Source of the DNA: Methylobacterium nodulans ORS 2060
Lineage (GTDB): Bacteria; Pseudomonadota; Alphaproteobacteria; Rhizobiales; Beijerinckiaceae
Assembly (NCBI RefSeq): GCF_000022085.1
Contig: NC_011887.1
Span: forward strand, 62,001 to 126,000
DNA: 64,000 nt
Reading direction: 5' to 3'
A program made the position numbers and the translations under genes. Shown here in pieces: positions 39,906 through 48,617 of the stretch. Numbering within the stretch: position 1 is the first letter of the stretch; each line of letters begins with the position of its first letter. Under the pieces are notes generated by a model, which was not told the DNA's origin, did no database searches, and worked only from the letters and a program-made list of their open reading frames with translations.

Positions 39906-40721
39906 GGGCTTGTCCCGTTGATTGGGCGCTGGCTTGCGGAGGGCTGGCGCGCAGCGTAGCCGGGTCGCATGACCGTGCTCTCGTACTCCGGCTACCGCTT
40001 CCCGCGTGACATCATCCAACGCGCTGTGTGGTTGTATCTCCGGTTCACCCTCCGCTTTCGCGACGTCGAAGAACTCCTGGCCGAGCGGGGGATCACAGTG
40101 ACGTACGAGAGCATCCGACGCTGGGTTCTCACCTTCGGTCCGACGATCGCACGCGGGCTGCGAGCCCGCCGCCCCAAGCCGCACGCGCGATGGCACCTCG
40201 ACGAGGTGTTCGTGCGCATCAGCGGCACGCAGATGGACCTGTGGCGGGCCGTGGACGCCGAAGGCGAGGTGCTGGACGTGCTGCTCCAGACCAAGCGGGA
40301 CAGGCGCGCGGCTCAGAAGCTGATGCGCAAGCTTCTGAAGAAGCAGGGCATGGCACCGGAGACCTGGGTCACGGACAAGTGCCCGGCCTACGGAGCCGCG
40401 CTTCGTGAGATGAAGCTGAGCCGAGTGGATCACGTCCAGCGCAAGCGGGCGAACAACCGGGCGGAGAGCTCGCATGTGCCGGTGCGACGACGAGAGGCGA
40501 AGTTGCAGGGCTTCGAGTCGCCTGGCTCAGCCCAGCGGGTCTTGTCGATGCCCGCGGCCACCTACAACACCTTCACCGTTCCTCGTCACCTCGTCTCGGC
40601 TCGCACGCACCGGCTCTTCCGAGCCGAGGCGTTCGCGATGTGGCGCGGTGCGGCGGGCGCGCCGGCCTGAAAGGGGCCAACGTCGGCTTTCTCGCGGCTA
40701 TTCCGACAACGTGACAAGCCC
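39906..40721 (+). mobile_element. IS6-family element, copy 3 of 4
   Basis: The element is 816 bases. Its left end reads gggcttgtcccgttgattgg, a two-base variant of the ends of copies 1 and 2, and the same variant occurs at copy 4. Flanking 8-mers (ggccgcca and gagggcgg) do not match. It forms one edge of the copper island. Confidence 0.92.
39969..40670 (+). CDS. IS6-family transposase (copy 3)
   Basis: A 233-residue transposase identical in protein to copies 2 and 4, all DDE residues present. See copy 1 for motif positions. Confidence 0.93.
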   Translation: MTVLSYSGYRFPRDIIQRAVWLYLRFTLRFRDVEELLAERGITVTYESIRRWVLTFGPTIARGLRARRPKPHARWHLDEVFVRISGTQMDLWRAVDAEGEVLDVLLQTKRDRRAAQKLMRKLLKKQGMAPETWVTDKCPAYGAALREMKLSRVDHVQRKRANNRAESSHVPVRRREAKLQGFESPGSAQRVLSMPAATYNTFTVPRHLVSARTHRLFRAEAFAMWRGAAGAPA

Positions 40722-40826
40722 GAGGGCGGTGAGGATCATGGGCCGGCTCCGGAGCGGAGGCGGCAAGCTGGGTGGGTATGCCTGACGACCCGTAAACATC
40801 ATCGCGTTCGCGTTTGCGACAGGCCC
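40722..40826 (-). mobile_element. Left-end fragment of IS6 type B
   Basis: The inverted end (gtttgcgacaggccc) closes at 40826. Reading leftward, it carries the leader and first codons (MILTAL) of the type B transposase before being cut by IS6 copy 3. The matching right part is at 52130-52886, on the far side of the copper island and in the opposite orientation. Confidence 0.75.
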
Positions 40827-41069
40827 CTCAACCTGGTCGTGAACGCCACCATCCTCTGGAATACGAAGTACCTCGCCCGCACGGTCCACTACGTTCGCGG
40901 CCAGGGCGTCGAGCTTGATGACGAGCTACTCTCGCACGTCGGGCCGGTGAAATGGGACCACATCGCGCTCACGGGCGACTATCTCTGGTCGGAGATCGAG
41001 CACCCGCGCGAGAGGTTCAGGCCCTTGCGCACCGGCCGCTTCAACCCAGCCCGGTTCCGCTTCGCTTAG
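40827..41069 (+). pseudogene. C-terminal stump of a Tn3-family transposase
   Basis: About 80 codons: LNLVVNATILWNTKYLARTV, VKWDHIALTGDYLWSEI and FRPLRTGRFNPARF. These are the last conserved blocks of Tn3 (DDE_Tnp_Tn3) transposases. The rest is missing; the reading frame begins exactly at the end of the IS type B fragment. No 38-base Tn3 end was recognised downstream. Confidence 0.85.
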
Positions 41070-41315
41070 CGTGCAATCCTGCAGAGACTCCCACGCAACC
41101 CCTATTGCGCAAAGACGGTTCGACGGAATTCTTCGCCAGCTACCCATGAGCGCTACAGTCGGTCGCTAAGATTTACCGGATCGTACTTTGCTATATGTGG
41201 CAAGATATTCGCGCCAATTTCACCAGGCGCCTAAGGAGGAAGCGCGCAAGCGCCGCGTTCCCGAAATCGCGATCGAGGACAAAGGAAATCCGTAGTTGAA
41301 CTGCCTTTCCACGCT

Positions 41316-41630
41316 TTACGGTCCTGATGCGTTTTCCTCCGCGCTTGTCGGTCCATCGGATGGGCGGCAACCCGTTCGCGTACACGTGACGATCAGTTGT
41401 CCGTCACGCCGGTCTTTGCAGTCGACCTTGTACACCTGCATCGTCATCGACTTGTAAATCTGCTCAACGCGCCCAAGCGGACATTGAGCTGCTTGAAGCG
41501 CAGAAGCCAGTCCGCCATCGTTGGCAGCAGCGGCACCGACAACCACGAGCCAAAGTAAGCCTGCGCGTGACAAGGAAGCCCATACCGTGATGAACGGATG
41601 CAGTAGAGGTGTGTTCAATAGTCTCGTCAT
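41316..41630 (-). CDS. Small secreted protein in the copper island
   Basis: A 104-residue protein with a signal peptide (hydrophobic LLWLVVVGAAAA, cleavage near residue 36) and four cysteines in the mature part (AAQCPLGRVEQIYKSMTMQVY, VDCKDRRDG, VTCTRTGC). No family recognised. It lies 210 bases downstream of the CusF-like gene on the same strand. A periplasmic role linked to copper is only suggested by location. Confidence 0.55.
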   Translation of the reverse strand: MTRLLNTPLLHPFITVWASLSRAGLLWLVVVGAAAANDGGLASALQAAQCPLGRVEQIYKSMTMQVYKVDCKDRRDGQLIVTCTRTGCRPSDGPTSAEENASGP

Positions 41631-41840
41631 GATCGGTCTTTCGATGACGGGTTCCGCTCCACGAGTTCGCCGTCTGCGCATATTCGGGTAACGCGACGAC
41701 GACCCGCTCGACACGTGGCTTGGTCGGGCTAGGTCAGTGCGAAGCCGGAACCGGCATGATCTGGAGGCTACGGCCATGTGGCTACTATCGCCACTGGACG
41801 GAAGCAGGGGCGCGTCTGGTCGGCGCGATCCTGCGACCAT

Positions 41841-42125
41841 TCACTTCGATTTCTCGATCTTGGTGACTGTCAGACGACCATTCACCCGATCGGCATCGAA
41901 CTTGACCTTGTCTCCGACCTTTAGAGTCTTCAGCATGGCCGGGTCGGCGACGGAGAAGACCATGGTCATTCCATCCATGTCCAGATTCTTGATGGGCCCA
42001 TGCTTGAGCGTCAGCTTATTCTGGGCCGCATCGATCTTGGTAACCTGCCCGTTGCTCGGCACGGTCTGCGCCGATACGGCGGTTGAGAACGCCGCAGCGG
42101 CAACGGCAATAATGAGCTTACGCAT
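41841..42125 (-). CDS. CusF-like periplasmic copper-binding protein
   Basis: A 94-residue protein: signal peptide (MRKLIIAVAAAAFSTAVSAQ) then an OB-fold metal chaperone domain. Relative to CusF, whose ligands are His36, Met47 and Met49 with Trp44 capping the Cu(I), this protein keeps His42, Met53 and Met55, but the Trp position is Met50 (LDMDGMTM). It should still bind Cu(I) or Ag(I), perhaps with a different site geometry. Last gene of the tight operon from 45710 to 41841. Confidence 0.82.
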   Translation of the reverse strand: MRKLIIAVAAAAFSTAVSAQTVPSNGQVTKIDAAQNKLTLKHGPIKNLDMDGMTMVFSVADPAMLKTLKVGDKVKFDADRVNGRLTVTKIEKSK

Positions 42126-42149
42126 GTTTTGTCTCTCTCTTACGGTGTG

Positions 42150-42620
42150 TTACTTCACGATGATTGTGCCGAACATGCCGGCCTCGCGGTGCCCCGGGAT
42201 CAGACAGGAAAAGTCAAACTCACCTGCTTTCGTGAACCTCCAGAGAATTTCGCCGGTCCTCTTCGGAGCGAGCCGTTTTGCATTCGGATCGTCATGCTCC
42301 ATGTCCGGATTTTTTCGCATTTCCTCACCGTGCTTAAGATTCTCCTCAAGCGTTCCGAGGACGATCTCGTGATCGAGTTCGCCGTTATTGCGAAGAACAA
42401 ACCTGACTTGCTCTCCGCGGAGAACCTCAAGGCGATTTGGGACGAACTCCATCTTTCCGTCCGACTCGCGCATGGTGACCTGGACGACGCGTGCAGGCTG
42501 CTTTGGGTTGCCCGGCTTGCCATAGGCGCGGTCATCGCCATGGGAGTGGCCAGGGTCTGCTAACGCAGCGGTTGATAAGAACATGGCCGCGGCGCCAGCG
42601 AGGATGATCTGGATCTTCAT
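42150..42620 (-). CDS. Periplasmic cupredoxin
   Basis: A 156-residue protein with a signal peptide (LAGAAAMFLSTAALA) and a His-rich mature start (GHSHGDD). The plastocyanin/azurin-type blue-copper fold has ligands His84 (NNGELDHEI), Cys139, His144 and Met149 (FSCLIPGHREAGM). Likely carries or buffers copper in the periplasm, or gives electrons to the neighbouring oxidase. Located 12 bases after the oxidase gene. Confidence 0.88.
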   Translation of the reverse strand: MKIQIILAGAAAMFLSTAALADPGHSHGDDRAYGKPGNPKQPARVVQVTMRESDGKMEFVPNRLEVLRGEQVRFVLRNNGELDHEIVLGTLEENLKHGEEMRKNPDMEHDDPNAKRLAPKRTGEILWRFTKAGEFDFSCLIPGHREAGMFGTIIVK

Positions 42621-42632
42621 GATGGCTCCTTC

Positions 42633-44027
42633 TCAATGATTGTCGTGGGGGGATTTTCTGCCGGGCTTCACGACATTGAACTCGGCAGTTCGGCGCGCAG
42701 GCGTTGGGGAGGGTGCGCGTTCGGTCTTCTTCGGTTCACCCTTCCATTCGCAGGCGACCGTACCTTCCGGGTGCTTGAACCATCCCGGATCCTTGTAATC
42801 ATTGGCAGCGAGGCCCTCTCGCACCTTCACGACAGAAAACATGCCGCCCATTTCGATGGAGCCGAATTGCCCCCAGCCGGTCATCATCGGCAGGGTGTTG
42901 TCAGGCAGTGGCATTTCCATCTCGCCCATGTCCGCCATGCCTGCGGTGCCCATCGGCATGTAGTCTGGCACGAGCCTTTTGATCTTCTTGGCCACCTTTC
43001 GTTTGTCGACGCCGATGAACGTATTGAGATCGTGCCCCATGGCATTCATCGTATGATGCGACTTGTGGCAGTGGATCGCCCAGTCGCCCGGTTTATCGGC
43101 AACGAAGTCGAAAGCGCGCATCTGCCCGACCGCGCAATCGATCGTCACTTCAGGCCACGCCGCCTCCTCCGGCACCCAGCCGCCGTCCGTGCACGACACT
43201 TTGAAATCGTAGCCATGCATATGGATCAGATGATTCGTCATGGTAAGATTGCCAAAGCGGATGCGGACTTTGTCGCCTTTGCCAGCAACGATGTGATCGA
43301 TGCCGGGGAAAACGCGCGTGTTCCACGTCCACATATTGAAGTCGGTCATCTCGGCGACGCGCGGCACATAGGTACCAGGCTCGATGTCGTATGACGCCAT
43401 CAAGAAGACGAAGTCACGATCGACCCGCCGGAAGGCTGGATCCTTCGGATGCACGACGAAGAACCCCATCATGCCCATGGCCATCTGCACCATTTCATCG
43501 GCATGCGGGTGGTACATGAATGTCCCACTCTTCTGCAGTTGAAACTCGTAGACGAATGTCTTGCCGACGGGGATGTGCGGCTGCGTGAGACCGCCGACGC
43601 CGTCCATGCCGCTGGGCAGAAGCTGCCCGTGCCAATGGATCGTCGTATGTTCAGGCAGTTTGTTGGTGACGAAGAGGCGGACCTTGTCGCCTTCCACCGC
43701 CTCGATGGTCGGTCCAGGCGACTGGCCGTTATAGCCCCACAAATGCCCAACCATGCCGGGCGCGAACTCGCGCACCACAGGCTCGGCAACGAGATGAAAC
43801 TCCTTCCAATCGCCGTTCATGCGCCATGGCAGGGTCCAGCCATTGAGCGTCACCACCGGATTGTAGTCAGGTCCGGTTTTGGGCACGAGCGGCGGCTGCA
43901 TCTGAGGGCTCTTCATCGTCGGCGCCTCAGGCACCGAAGCGAAGGCCGTTCGACCAGAGACCGCACTGGCGCTGACGAGCGTTATACCGCCAGCAGCACT
44001 GAGAAAATTTCGACGTGAAACTGACAT
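42633..44027 (-). CDS. Tat-exported multicopper oxidase (Met-rich)
   Basis: A 464-residue multicopper oxidase. The twin-arginine signal (SRRNFLSAAGGITLV) directs folded export. Copper blocks in order: HWHGQLLPSGMDG, HPHADEMVQM, HLIHMHGYDF and HCHKSHHTMNAMGH. Met-rich stretches near residues 390-410 (MADMGEMEMPLPDN) suggest Cu(I) oxidation, as in CueO. Start at 44027 has a GGGAG ribosome site; the longer open frame is not needed. It probably oxidises Cu(I) to the less toxic Cu(II) in the periplasm. Confidence 0.9.
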   Translation of the reverse strand: MSVSRRNFLSAAGGITLVSASAVSGRTAFASVPEAPTMKSPQMQPPLVPKTGPDYNPVVTLNGWTLPWRMNGDWKEFHLVAEPVVREFAPGMVGHLWGYNGQSPGPTIEAVEGDKVRLFVTNKLPEHTTIHWHGQLLPSGMDGVGGLTQPHIPVGKTFVYEFQLQKSGTFMYHPHADEMVQMAMGMMGFFVVHPKDPAFRRVDRDFVFLMASYDIEPGTYVPRVAEMTDFNMWTWNTRVFPGIDHIVAGKGDKVRIRFGNLTMTNHLIHMHGYDFKVSCTDGGWVPEEAAWPEVTIDCAVGQMRAFDFVADKPGDWAIHCHKSHHTMNAMGHDLNTFIGVDKRKVAKKIKRLVPDYMPMGTAGMADMGEMEMPLPDNTLPMMTGWGQFGSIEMGGMFSVVKVREGLAANDYKDPGWFKHPEGTVACEWKGEPKKTERAPSPTPARRTAEFNVVKPGRKSPHDNH

Positions 44028-44040
44028 GATGTTCTCCCGA

Positions 44041-45492
44041 TTACTGGCCGGCGGCAACGCGGATCGCCGCGCCGGGCCCTGAGCCGCCACCCTGAATTGC
44101 CGCGTCGAAATCGACACGGGCGATGAAGAAGTCGCGCTGTGCGCCGATCGCCGCGATATTGCTGTCGATGCCTTCGCGGAAGGTCGTCAGCAGCACGAAG
44201 ATGTCGATGAGCATGCCGTTGTATTCGAGCAGAGACTGTTCGTTGACCGTCCGGCGCAGTGGCACGATCTTATTGCGATAGGCGAGCGCGATGTCGTAGG
44301 CGGCGCGATAGGTCAGATAAGCCGCACGCGCCTCCGAGCGGATATTCACGGCCTGTTCGGCAAAGCGGTTGACCGCCTGCATGTAGGTTTCAACGGCGCG
44401 CCGCCGCGTCGTCTCGCCGAGATCGAAAATCGGGATCTCGATAGCGAGATCGAGCGAATGACCCGCCGAGCTCGTCTTCTCGACGATACCGTCGACCTTG
44501 CTGCGTTCGAACCGTGACAAGCCCGCGAGCTCGAAGGCCGAGGCGTAGCGGGTTGCTTGGTCGAGACGCAGCGACGTGGCAAGCGCATCAAGATCGAGCC
44601 GCGAGGCTATGAGATCGACACGCTTGCGGATTGCATCGGCTTCCGCCGTCTGCTGGGAGAGCAGCCGTTGCGGCAGGCGCGGCAACTCGCTTGGGAGTTT
44701 GTAGTTGATGTCGCTGCCCCACACACCGAGGCTGCGTGTCAAGGCTTCCCGCGTCGTTCCTGCTTCGAGCCGAGCCGCCGCAAGCTCATTGGAGACCTCC
44801 GCATAGAAAGCGGCCGTACGGGCTTGATCGAGCTTCTTCGCTGCACCCGTTTCGCCGAGACTGCGCGTGAGATCGGCGGCCGCATCGGCGCTCGCACGGG
44901 CCTGTTCGAGAAAGTTCACCTTCTGCCGCGCCGCGACGGCCGCATAATAGGCCTTGCGGGCATTGGCAGCCGTGCGGAACGTCCCATCGATGGCGCGATA
45001 GCGCGCCGCCTCGAACCGCAATTCGCCGATCGCCCGCCGCGTCGGCTGCGTCAGCAGCGCCAGGAGATTGGCGATGATGCGCCGTTCGACATCAAGCGTA
45101 CCATCGACCACCGCGCGGCCGAGCGTCACCGTCGGATTGGGCGGCAGGCTCGCTTCGACGAAATCGACTTCCGATAGGCCGAGCGCATTATACTCCGCTT
45201 GCAGCCCGCGATTGCTGAGGAGCGCGATCTGGACTGCGGTGCCGGCGGTGAGCGGCTTGTTCAGAAGCGCCTTGGCCCGAGCTTGCGCATCTGCGGCGTC
45301 TGCCTGCGAAGCAATCTTGACTGTCTCCTTCGAAATCGCCGCGGCGACCTCTTGCGCGACGGGTTGCATTCCGCCGTCGGGCGTGACTGTTACGCACCCA
45401 CCCAATGCCAAGGTGATGGTGCCGATAAGAGAGAGCCTCTTCGCAGGAACGGCAAGGCGCGAGTCCGCATGGTTTCGGATGGGCGGCTTCAT
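44041..45492 (-). CDS. TolC-family outer-membrane channel lipoprotein
   Basis: A 483-residue outer-membrane efflux protein. The lipobox LALGGC (Cys near 33) anchors it; two OEP repeats of long coiled helices follow (RASADAAADLTRSLGETG; RRAVETYMQAVNRFAEQAVN). It overlaps the small lipoprotein gene by 4 bases and precedes the oxidase by 13. No RND pump or adaptor is encoded beside it; TolC-like proteins without a cognate RND pair occur in other copper clusters. Confidence 0.85.
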   Translation of the reverse strand: MKPPIRNHADSRLAVPAKRLSLIGTITLALGGCVTVTPDGGMQPVAQEVAAAISKETVKIASQADAADAQARAKALLNKPLTAGTAVQIALLSNRGLQAEYNALGLSEVDFVEASLPPNPTVTLGRAVVDGTLDVERRIIANLLALLTQPTRRAIGELRFEAARYRAIDGTFRTAANARKAYYAAVAARQKVNFLEQARASADAAADLTRSLGETGAAKKLDQARTAAFYAEVSNELAAARLEAGTTREALTRSLGVWGSDINYKLPSELPRLPQRLLSQQTAEADAIRKRVDLIASRLDLDALATSLRLDQATRYASAFELAGLSRFERSKVDGIVEKTSSAGHSLDLAIEIPIFDLGETTRRRAVETYMQAVNRFAEQAVNIRSEARAAYLTYRAAYDIALAYRNKIVPLRRTVNEQSLLEYNGMLIDIFVLLTTFREGIDSNIAAIGAQRDFFIARVDFDAAIQGGGSGPGAAIRVAAGQ

Positions 45493-45710
45493 GGCTTGCT
45501 CCCGTTTCGGGGAGCGACCCGCTCATTTTGTTGAATCCAAGATTTCGGCTCGACCGGCCGATAGTCGGCGGTTCCCGCTGTGACGGGGGTATAGCGGGAG
45601 AGCCGCACAGGCGCGCGGGGATCGGCGGGGTCGGCTCCTACCTGAATTGCTGGGAATTCAGCACAGGAGGAGAGGACGACAGCCGTCGCCATCAGGAAGA
45701 TGAATTTCAT
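45489..45710 (-). CDS. Small lipoprotein, first gene of the periplasmic copper operon
   Basis: A 73-residue protein with a lipobox (VVLSSC, Cys16) and a Pro/Arg-rich tail with no copper-ligand cluster. Overlaps the channel gene (ATGA-type coupling). Function unknown; position suggests a helper of the TolC-like channel. Confidence 0.75.
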   Translation of the reverse strand: MKFIFLMATAVVLSSCAEFPAIQVGADPADPRAPVRLSRYTPVTAGTADYRPVEPKSWIQQNERVAPRNGSKP

Positions 45711-45890
45711 TATGTCCCTCGAAGATCAGCCAGGTCGGCCGAGCGAGCGGCGCTGCTCGGCTTTGGATGGCACCCTTCAGCGGCGGCGCTGGGCGCAGCC
45801 ACGAAGGACGTCGGCTGATATCCGGGGACAGGACGTTGTGACGGATAGGATCCGTCAGAGGTTCAGATCGCCATGGTTACCGGCCGACGT

Positions 45891-46313
45891 TTACACGCCG
45901 GCGGACCGAGGAGGGCGATCAAGACGACCAAGCATTTGCTGCTTGACGGTGTCGTCAAACGGCAAGGCTCGAATGCTCCGGATCAAGGGGGTGAAGGCTG
46001 TCTCGCAGCTCGTTGCCGGGATGACAGCATGACAGGCTATCGTGCCACAGCAAGACTGCGCGCGGTCCCCAGCATTGCCGTCGGGTTCGCAGCCTGACCG
46101 CCCTTCGTCAGCGCAGTGAGCGGCGACCCCCGTCTTCATTTCGTCGTGCTGGTACCCGTCCGTGGCGCTCGAATGCTTGGATGCGGACGGATGGGCATGA
46201 ACCGGCGCCGCGCCGTGTGCAAGGGCGGCACTGTCAATTGCCCAGCTCGCGTTCGCCAGGAAAACAGCGAGCGCGGTGAGGAGAGCCCAGAACGTGCGGC
46301 AGCCACGATTCAT
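45891..46313 (-). CDS. Secreted His/Cys-rich protein of unknown family
   Basis: A 140-residue protein: signal peptide (FWALLTALAVFLANASWA), then His-rich HGAAPVHAHPSASKHSS and a Cys/His cluster (HCADEGRSGCEPDG; SCCGTIACHAVI). The ligand-rich pattern suggests a metal-binding periplasmic protein. No family is recognised. The start at 46313 begins the signal peptide. It lies between the copZ-like gene and the lipoprotein gene on the same strand. Confidence 0.65.
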   Translation of the reverse strand: MNRGCRTFWALLTALAVFLANASWAIDSAALAHGAAPVHAHPSASKHSSATDGYQHDEMKTGVAAHCADEGRSGCEPDGNAGDRAQSCCGTIACHAVIPATSCETAFTPLIRSIRALPFDDTVKQQMLGRLDRPPRSAGV

Positions 46314-46530
46314 GACAGCTGACCATACGGCATTGTGTGGGTGACGCAAGTGCAAGGGGGGGCACAGGCCAAATAGTTTTCTACCCGGTCCCGCAATCAT
46401 GCGGCGGGTATCGTTTGTGGCAAAATAATGACCTTTTCAGTTGCGGACGGTTCAGAGGCCGTTCAGTGGGCGCCTCGGTGTCTCAGCTCACTACGCCGAG
46501 TGCGCCCGGCTTGACGCCCGGCGAAGATGC

Positions 46531-46740
46531 TCAGGCTGCTGGAAGCTTTTCGTCTGCCGGGTAGCCCGCCTGCATCAGAACGGCACGGAAAGCGGCTTCG
46601 TCGGCCGAGCTTTCGACGCGGACTTCCCGCTTTGCCGGATCGGTGTCGATCCGGGCGTTGGCATCGACGCTCTGCAGCGCTTTGGTGACCGACCTAGCGC
46701 AACCGCCGCAGGTCATGTCGGGAATATTGAAGTGATACAT
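46531..46740 (-). CDS. copZ: CopZ-like copper chaperone
   Basis: A 69-residue heavy-metal-associated domain with GGC site DMTCGGCARSV (Cys pair near residues 11 and 14) and the rest of the ferredoxin-like fold. Start at 46740 has an AAGGAGA ribosome site; the open frame ten codons longer is not preferred. Cytoplasmic chaperone that delivers Cu(I) to P1B ATPases. It is divergent from the plus-strand oxidase/ATPase pair, sharing their operator region. Confidence 0.88.
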   Translation of the reverse strand: MYHFNIPDMTCGGCARSVTKALQSVDANARIDTDPAKREVRVESSADEAAFRAVLMQAGYPADEKLPAA

Positions 46741-46779
46741 GGAGGTCTCCTTACATCGCCTCCGAGACAATTGGGGCTT

Positions 46780-46844
46780 GTCACCGTTGGAAGGTCAACC
46801 CCCTAAAACGATAATATGGCCTTGACCTTCCCACCGTTGGAACC
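46780..46844. promoter_or_regulatory. Paired CueR-type operators in a divergent copper promoter
   Basis: Two dyads face opposite ways. One at 46780-46798 (minus strand: TTGACCTTCCAACGGTGAC) serves copZ. The other at 46822-46844 (plus strand: TTGACCTTCCCACCGTTGG and following) serves the oxidase/ATPase operon. Both fuse a TTGACC -35 box to a CueR-like dyad, as upstream of copA at 12921. All are likely controlled by the CueR encoded at 9860-10309 or a related regulator. Confidence 0.75.
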
Positions 46845-46911
46845 TGCACGCTGCCGGGGATCGGAATGGAGCGGAGGTAGGTCTTTGTCGTGTGAAAAAG
46901 GAGCCAGACAG

Positions 46912-47142
46912 ATGGTCGTGTCACGATCCGGCGTCGCCGTGACGATGCCAGATCGCGCTCCACGGCGTTCGCGCTCTGCGGGCACCAGGTCCTCACCCGC
47001 CGGCCAACGATGCCAGATTCCTTGCGCGGGAATGAGGCTGCCGATCGGCCCGTTCCGATGCCGGGCGGACAAGCGATCTGGCGCCCTTTCGCGGCTGCGA
47101 CCCTGCGGCTCGTCCGCTTCGTCAACGGCCGCCACTCTGTGA
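46912..47142 (+). CDS. Possible leader ORF before the plus-strand oxidase
   Basis: A 76-codon frame with a strong AAAGGAG site 9 bases before its ATG, ending 10 bases before the oxidase gene. The translation (Arg/Ser-rich with a few Cys) resembles no family and may not be a folded protein. It could be a translated leader or a chance frame. Confidence 0.25.
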   Translation: MVVSRSGVAVTMPDRAPRRSRSAGTRSSPAGQRCQIPCAGMRLPIGPFRCRADKRSGALSRLRPCGSSASSTAATL

Positions 47143-47152
47143 GGACAGACAC

Positions 47153-48604
47153 ATGACACGTCGTGACTTTCTGCAAGGCCTTTCCGCGGGCGCCGTCGCG
47201 AGTGGGGCCGTCGGCCTAACGCACCCGTTTGGTGCGGCAGCGTTCGCCGCCGCACCAAATTCCGCTTCACTCACCCTCGTCAGTCGCACGCTCGATGTGA
47301 ACGGCCGTTCTGCCCGCGTTTTCGGTCTGGTTGGGCCGCACGGGCGATCCGGCCTGACGTTCAACGCGGGCGATCGCTTCGACGTCGCTCTCGAAAGCAA
47401 GATCGACGCGCCGACGCTGATCCACTGGCATGGGCTCACGCCGCCCTGGGAGCAGGACGGCGTCCCGAACAATCCTGCGGCCATGTTGGAGCCGGCTGAG
47501 ACGCGGCGCTACAGCTTTCCGGTCGGGAAAGGCGGCACCCATTGGATGCACGCTCATACGCTGCAGGAGCAGGACCTTCTTGCCGCACCGCTCATCGTGC
47601 GCACTGCCGAGGACCTGAAGCAAGACGAGCAGGAGGTCGTGATCCTGCTGCACGATTTCTCGTTCAAGTCACCGGAAGAGCTGCTCGCCGATCTCAAGGG
47701 CAAGGAGGGGCATGGCGGCGCTCATGGCGGAACGAACATGAGCACGATGAACCATGGCGCGATGAAACCCGGTGCGTTGGGCTCTGGGACGATGGACCAT
47801 GGGACGATGGACCTCAACGATATCGAGTACGATGCCTATCTCGCCAACGACCGAACGCTGGCCGACCCTGAGGTCGTGCAGGTCGAGAAGGGCGGGCGCG
47901 TCAGGCTGCGCATCATCAACGGTGCGACCGCGACCGCCTTCACCGTCGATACCGGTTCGCTCGACGCCACGCTGATCGCGGTTGACGGGCAGGACGTGCA
48001 GCCGGTCGCCGGCCGCACCTTTCCGGTCTCCATGGGGCAGCGGATCGATCTTCGTGTGGAAGTGCCGCGCGACGGAGGCGCCCTTCCGGTGCTCGCGCTC
48101 AGGGAGGGCGCTCCGGAGCGGACCGGCATCATCCTCGCTTCGGCCGGCGCCAGCGTGCGAAAGATCGACACGACCGGGGCGGGCAAGGGGCCGGTCCTCG
48201 ACCTTGCGCTCGAGCAGCGGCTGCGACCCGTGCAGCCGCTGGCGGTACGGCAGGCAGACCGGACCTTCGCGCTGATGCTGACCGGAACAATGTCCGGCTA
48301 TACCTGGAACATCGAGGGCGCAGGCGATGGGCTCGGTGTGAAGCAGGGCGACCGCGTCGAGATCTCGATGCACAACATGTCGATGATGGCGCATCCGATG
48401 CATCTGCACGGCCATCACTTCCAGGTCGTCGATATCAACGGCGCCCGTTTCTCGGGAGCGGTTCGCGATACGGTCCTGGTGCCGCCGATGGCGACCGTCA
48501 CGGTCGCGTTCGATGCGGACAATGCAGGGCACTGGCCGCTGCATTGCCACCACCTCTATCACATGGCGGCTGGGATGATGACCTCCGTCGCTTACGCGCG
48601 CTAG
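47153..48604 (+). CDS. Tat-exported multicopper oxidase (second type)
   Basis: A 483-residue multicopper oxidase with a twin-arginine signal ([18 protein letters not shown]). Copper blocks: HWHG 91-94, HWMHAHT 130-136, [10 protein letters not shown] near 421 and [12 protein letters not shown] near 465. A Met/His-rich insert ([24 protein letters not shown] near 200-225) suits copper sequestration. It differs clearly from the minus-strand oxidase. Forms an operon with the ATPase 13 bases downstream under a CueR-type promoter. Confidence 0.9.
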   Translation: MTRRDFLQGLSAGAVASGAVGLTHPFGAAAFAAAPNSASLTLVSRTLDVNGRSARVFGLVGPHGRSGLTFNAGDRFDVALESKIDAPTLIHWHGLTPPWEQDGVPNNPAAMLEPAETRRYSFPVGKGGTHWMHAHTLQEQDLLAAPLIVRTAEDLKQDEQEVVILLHDFSFKSPEELLADLKGKEGHGGAHGGTNMSTMNHGAMKPGALGSGTMDHGTMDLNDIEYDAYLANDRTLADPEVVQVEKGGRVRLRIINGATATAFTVDTGSLDATLIAVDGQDVQPVAGRTFPVSMGQRIDLRVEVPRDGGALPVLALREGAPERTGIILASAGASVRKIDTTGAGKGPVLDLALEQRLRPVQPLAVRQADRTFALMLTGTMSGYTWNIEGAGDGLGVKQGDRVEISMHNMSMMAHPMHLHGHHFQVVDINGARFSGAVRDTVLVPPMATVTVAFDADNAGHWPLHCHHLYHMAAGMMTSVAYAR

Positions 48605-48617
48605 GAGATGCCCGCCG

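Noticed and set aside
41191..41385. 64-codon minus-strand frame after the small secreted protein
   Set aside because: It overlaps that gene's end in another frame and resembles nothing known.
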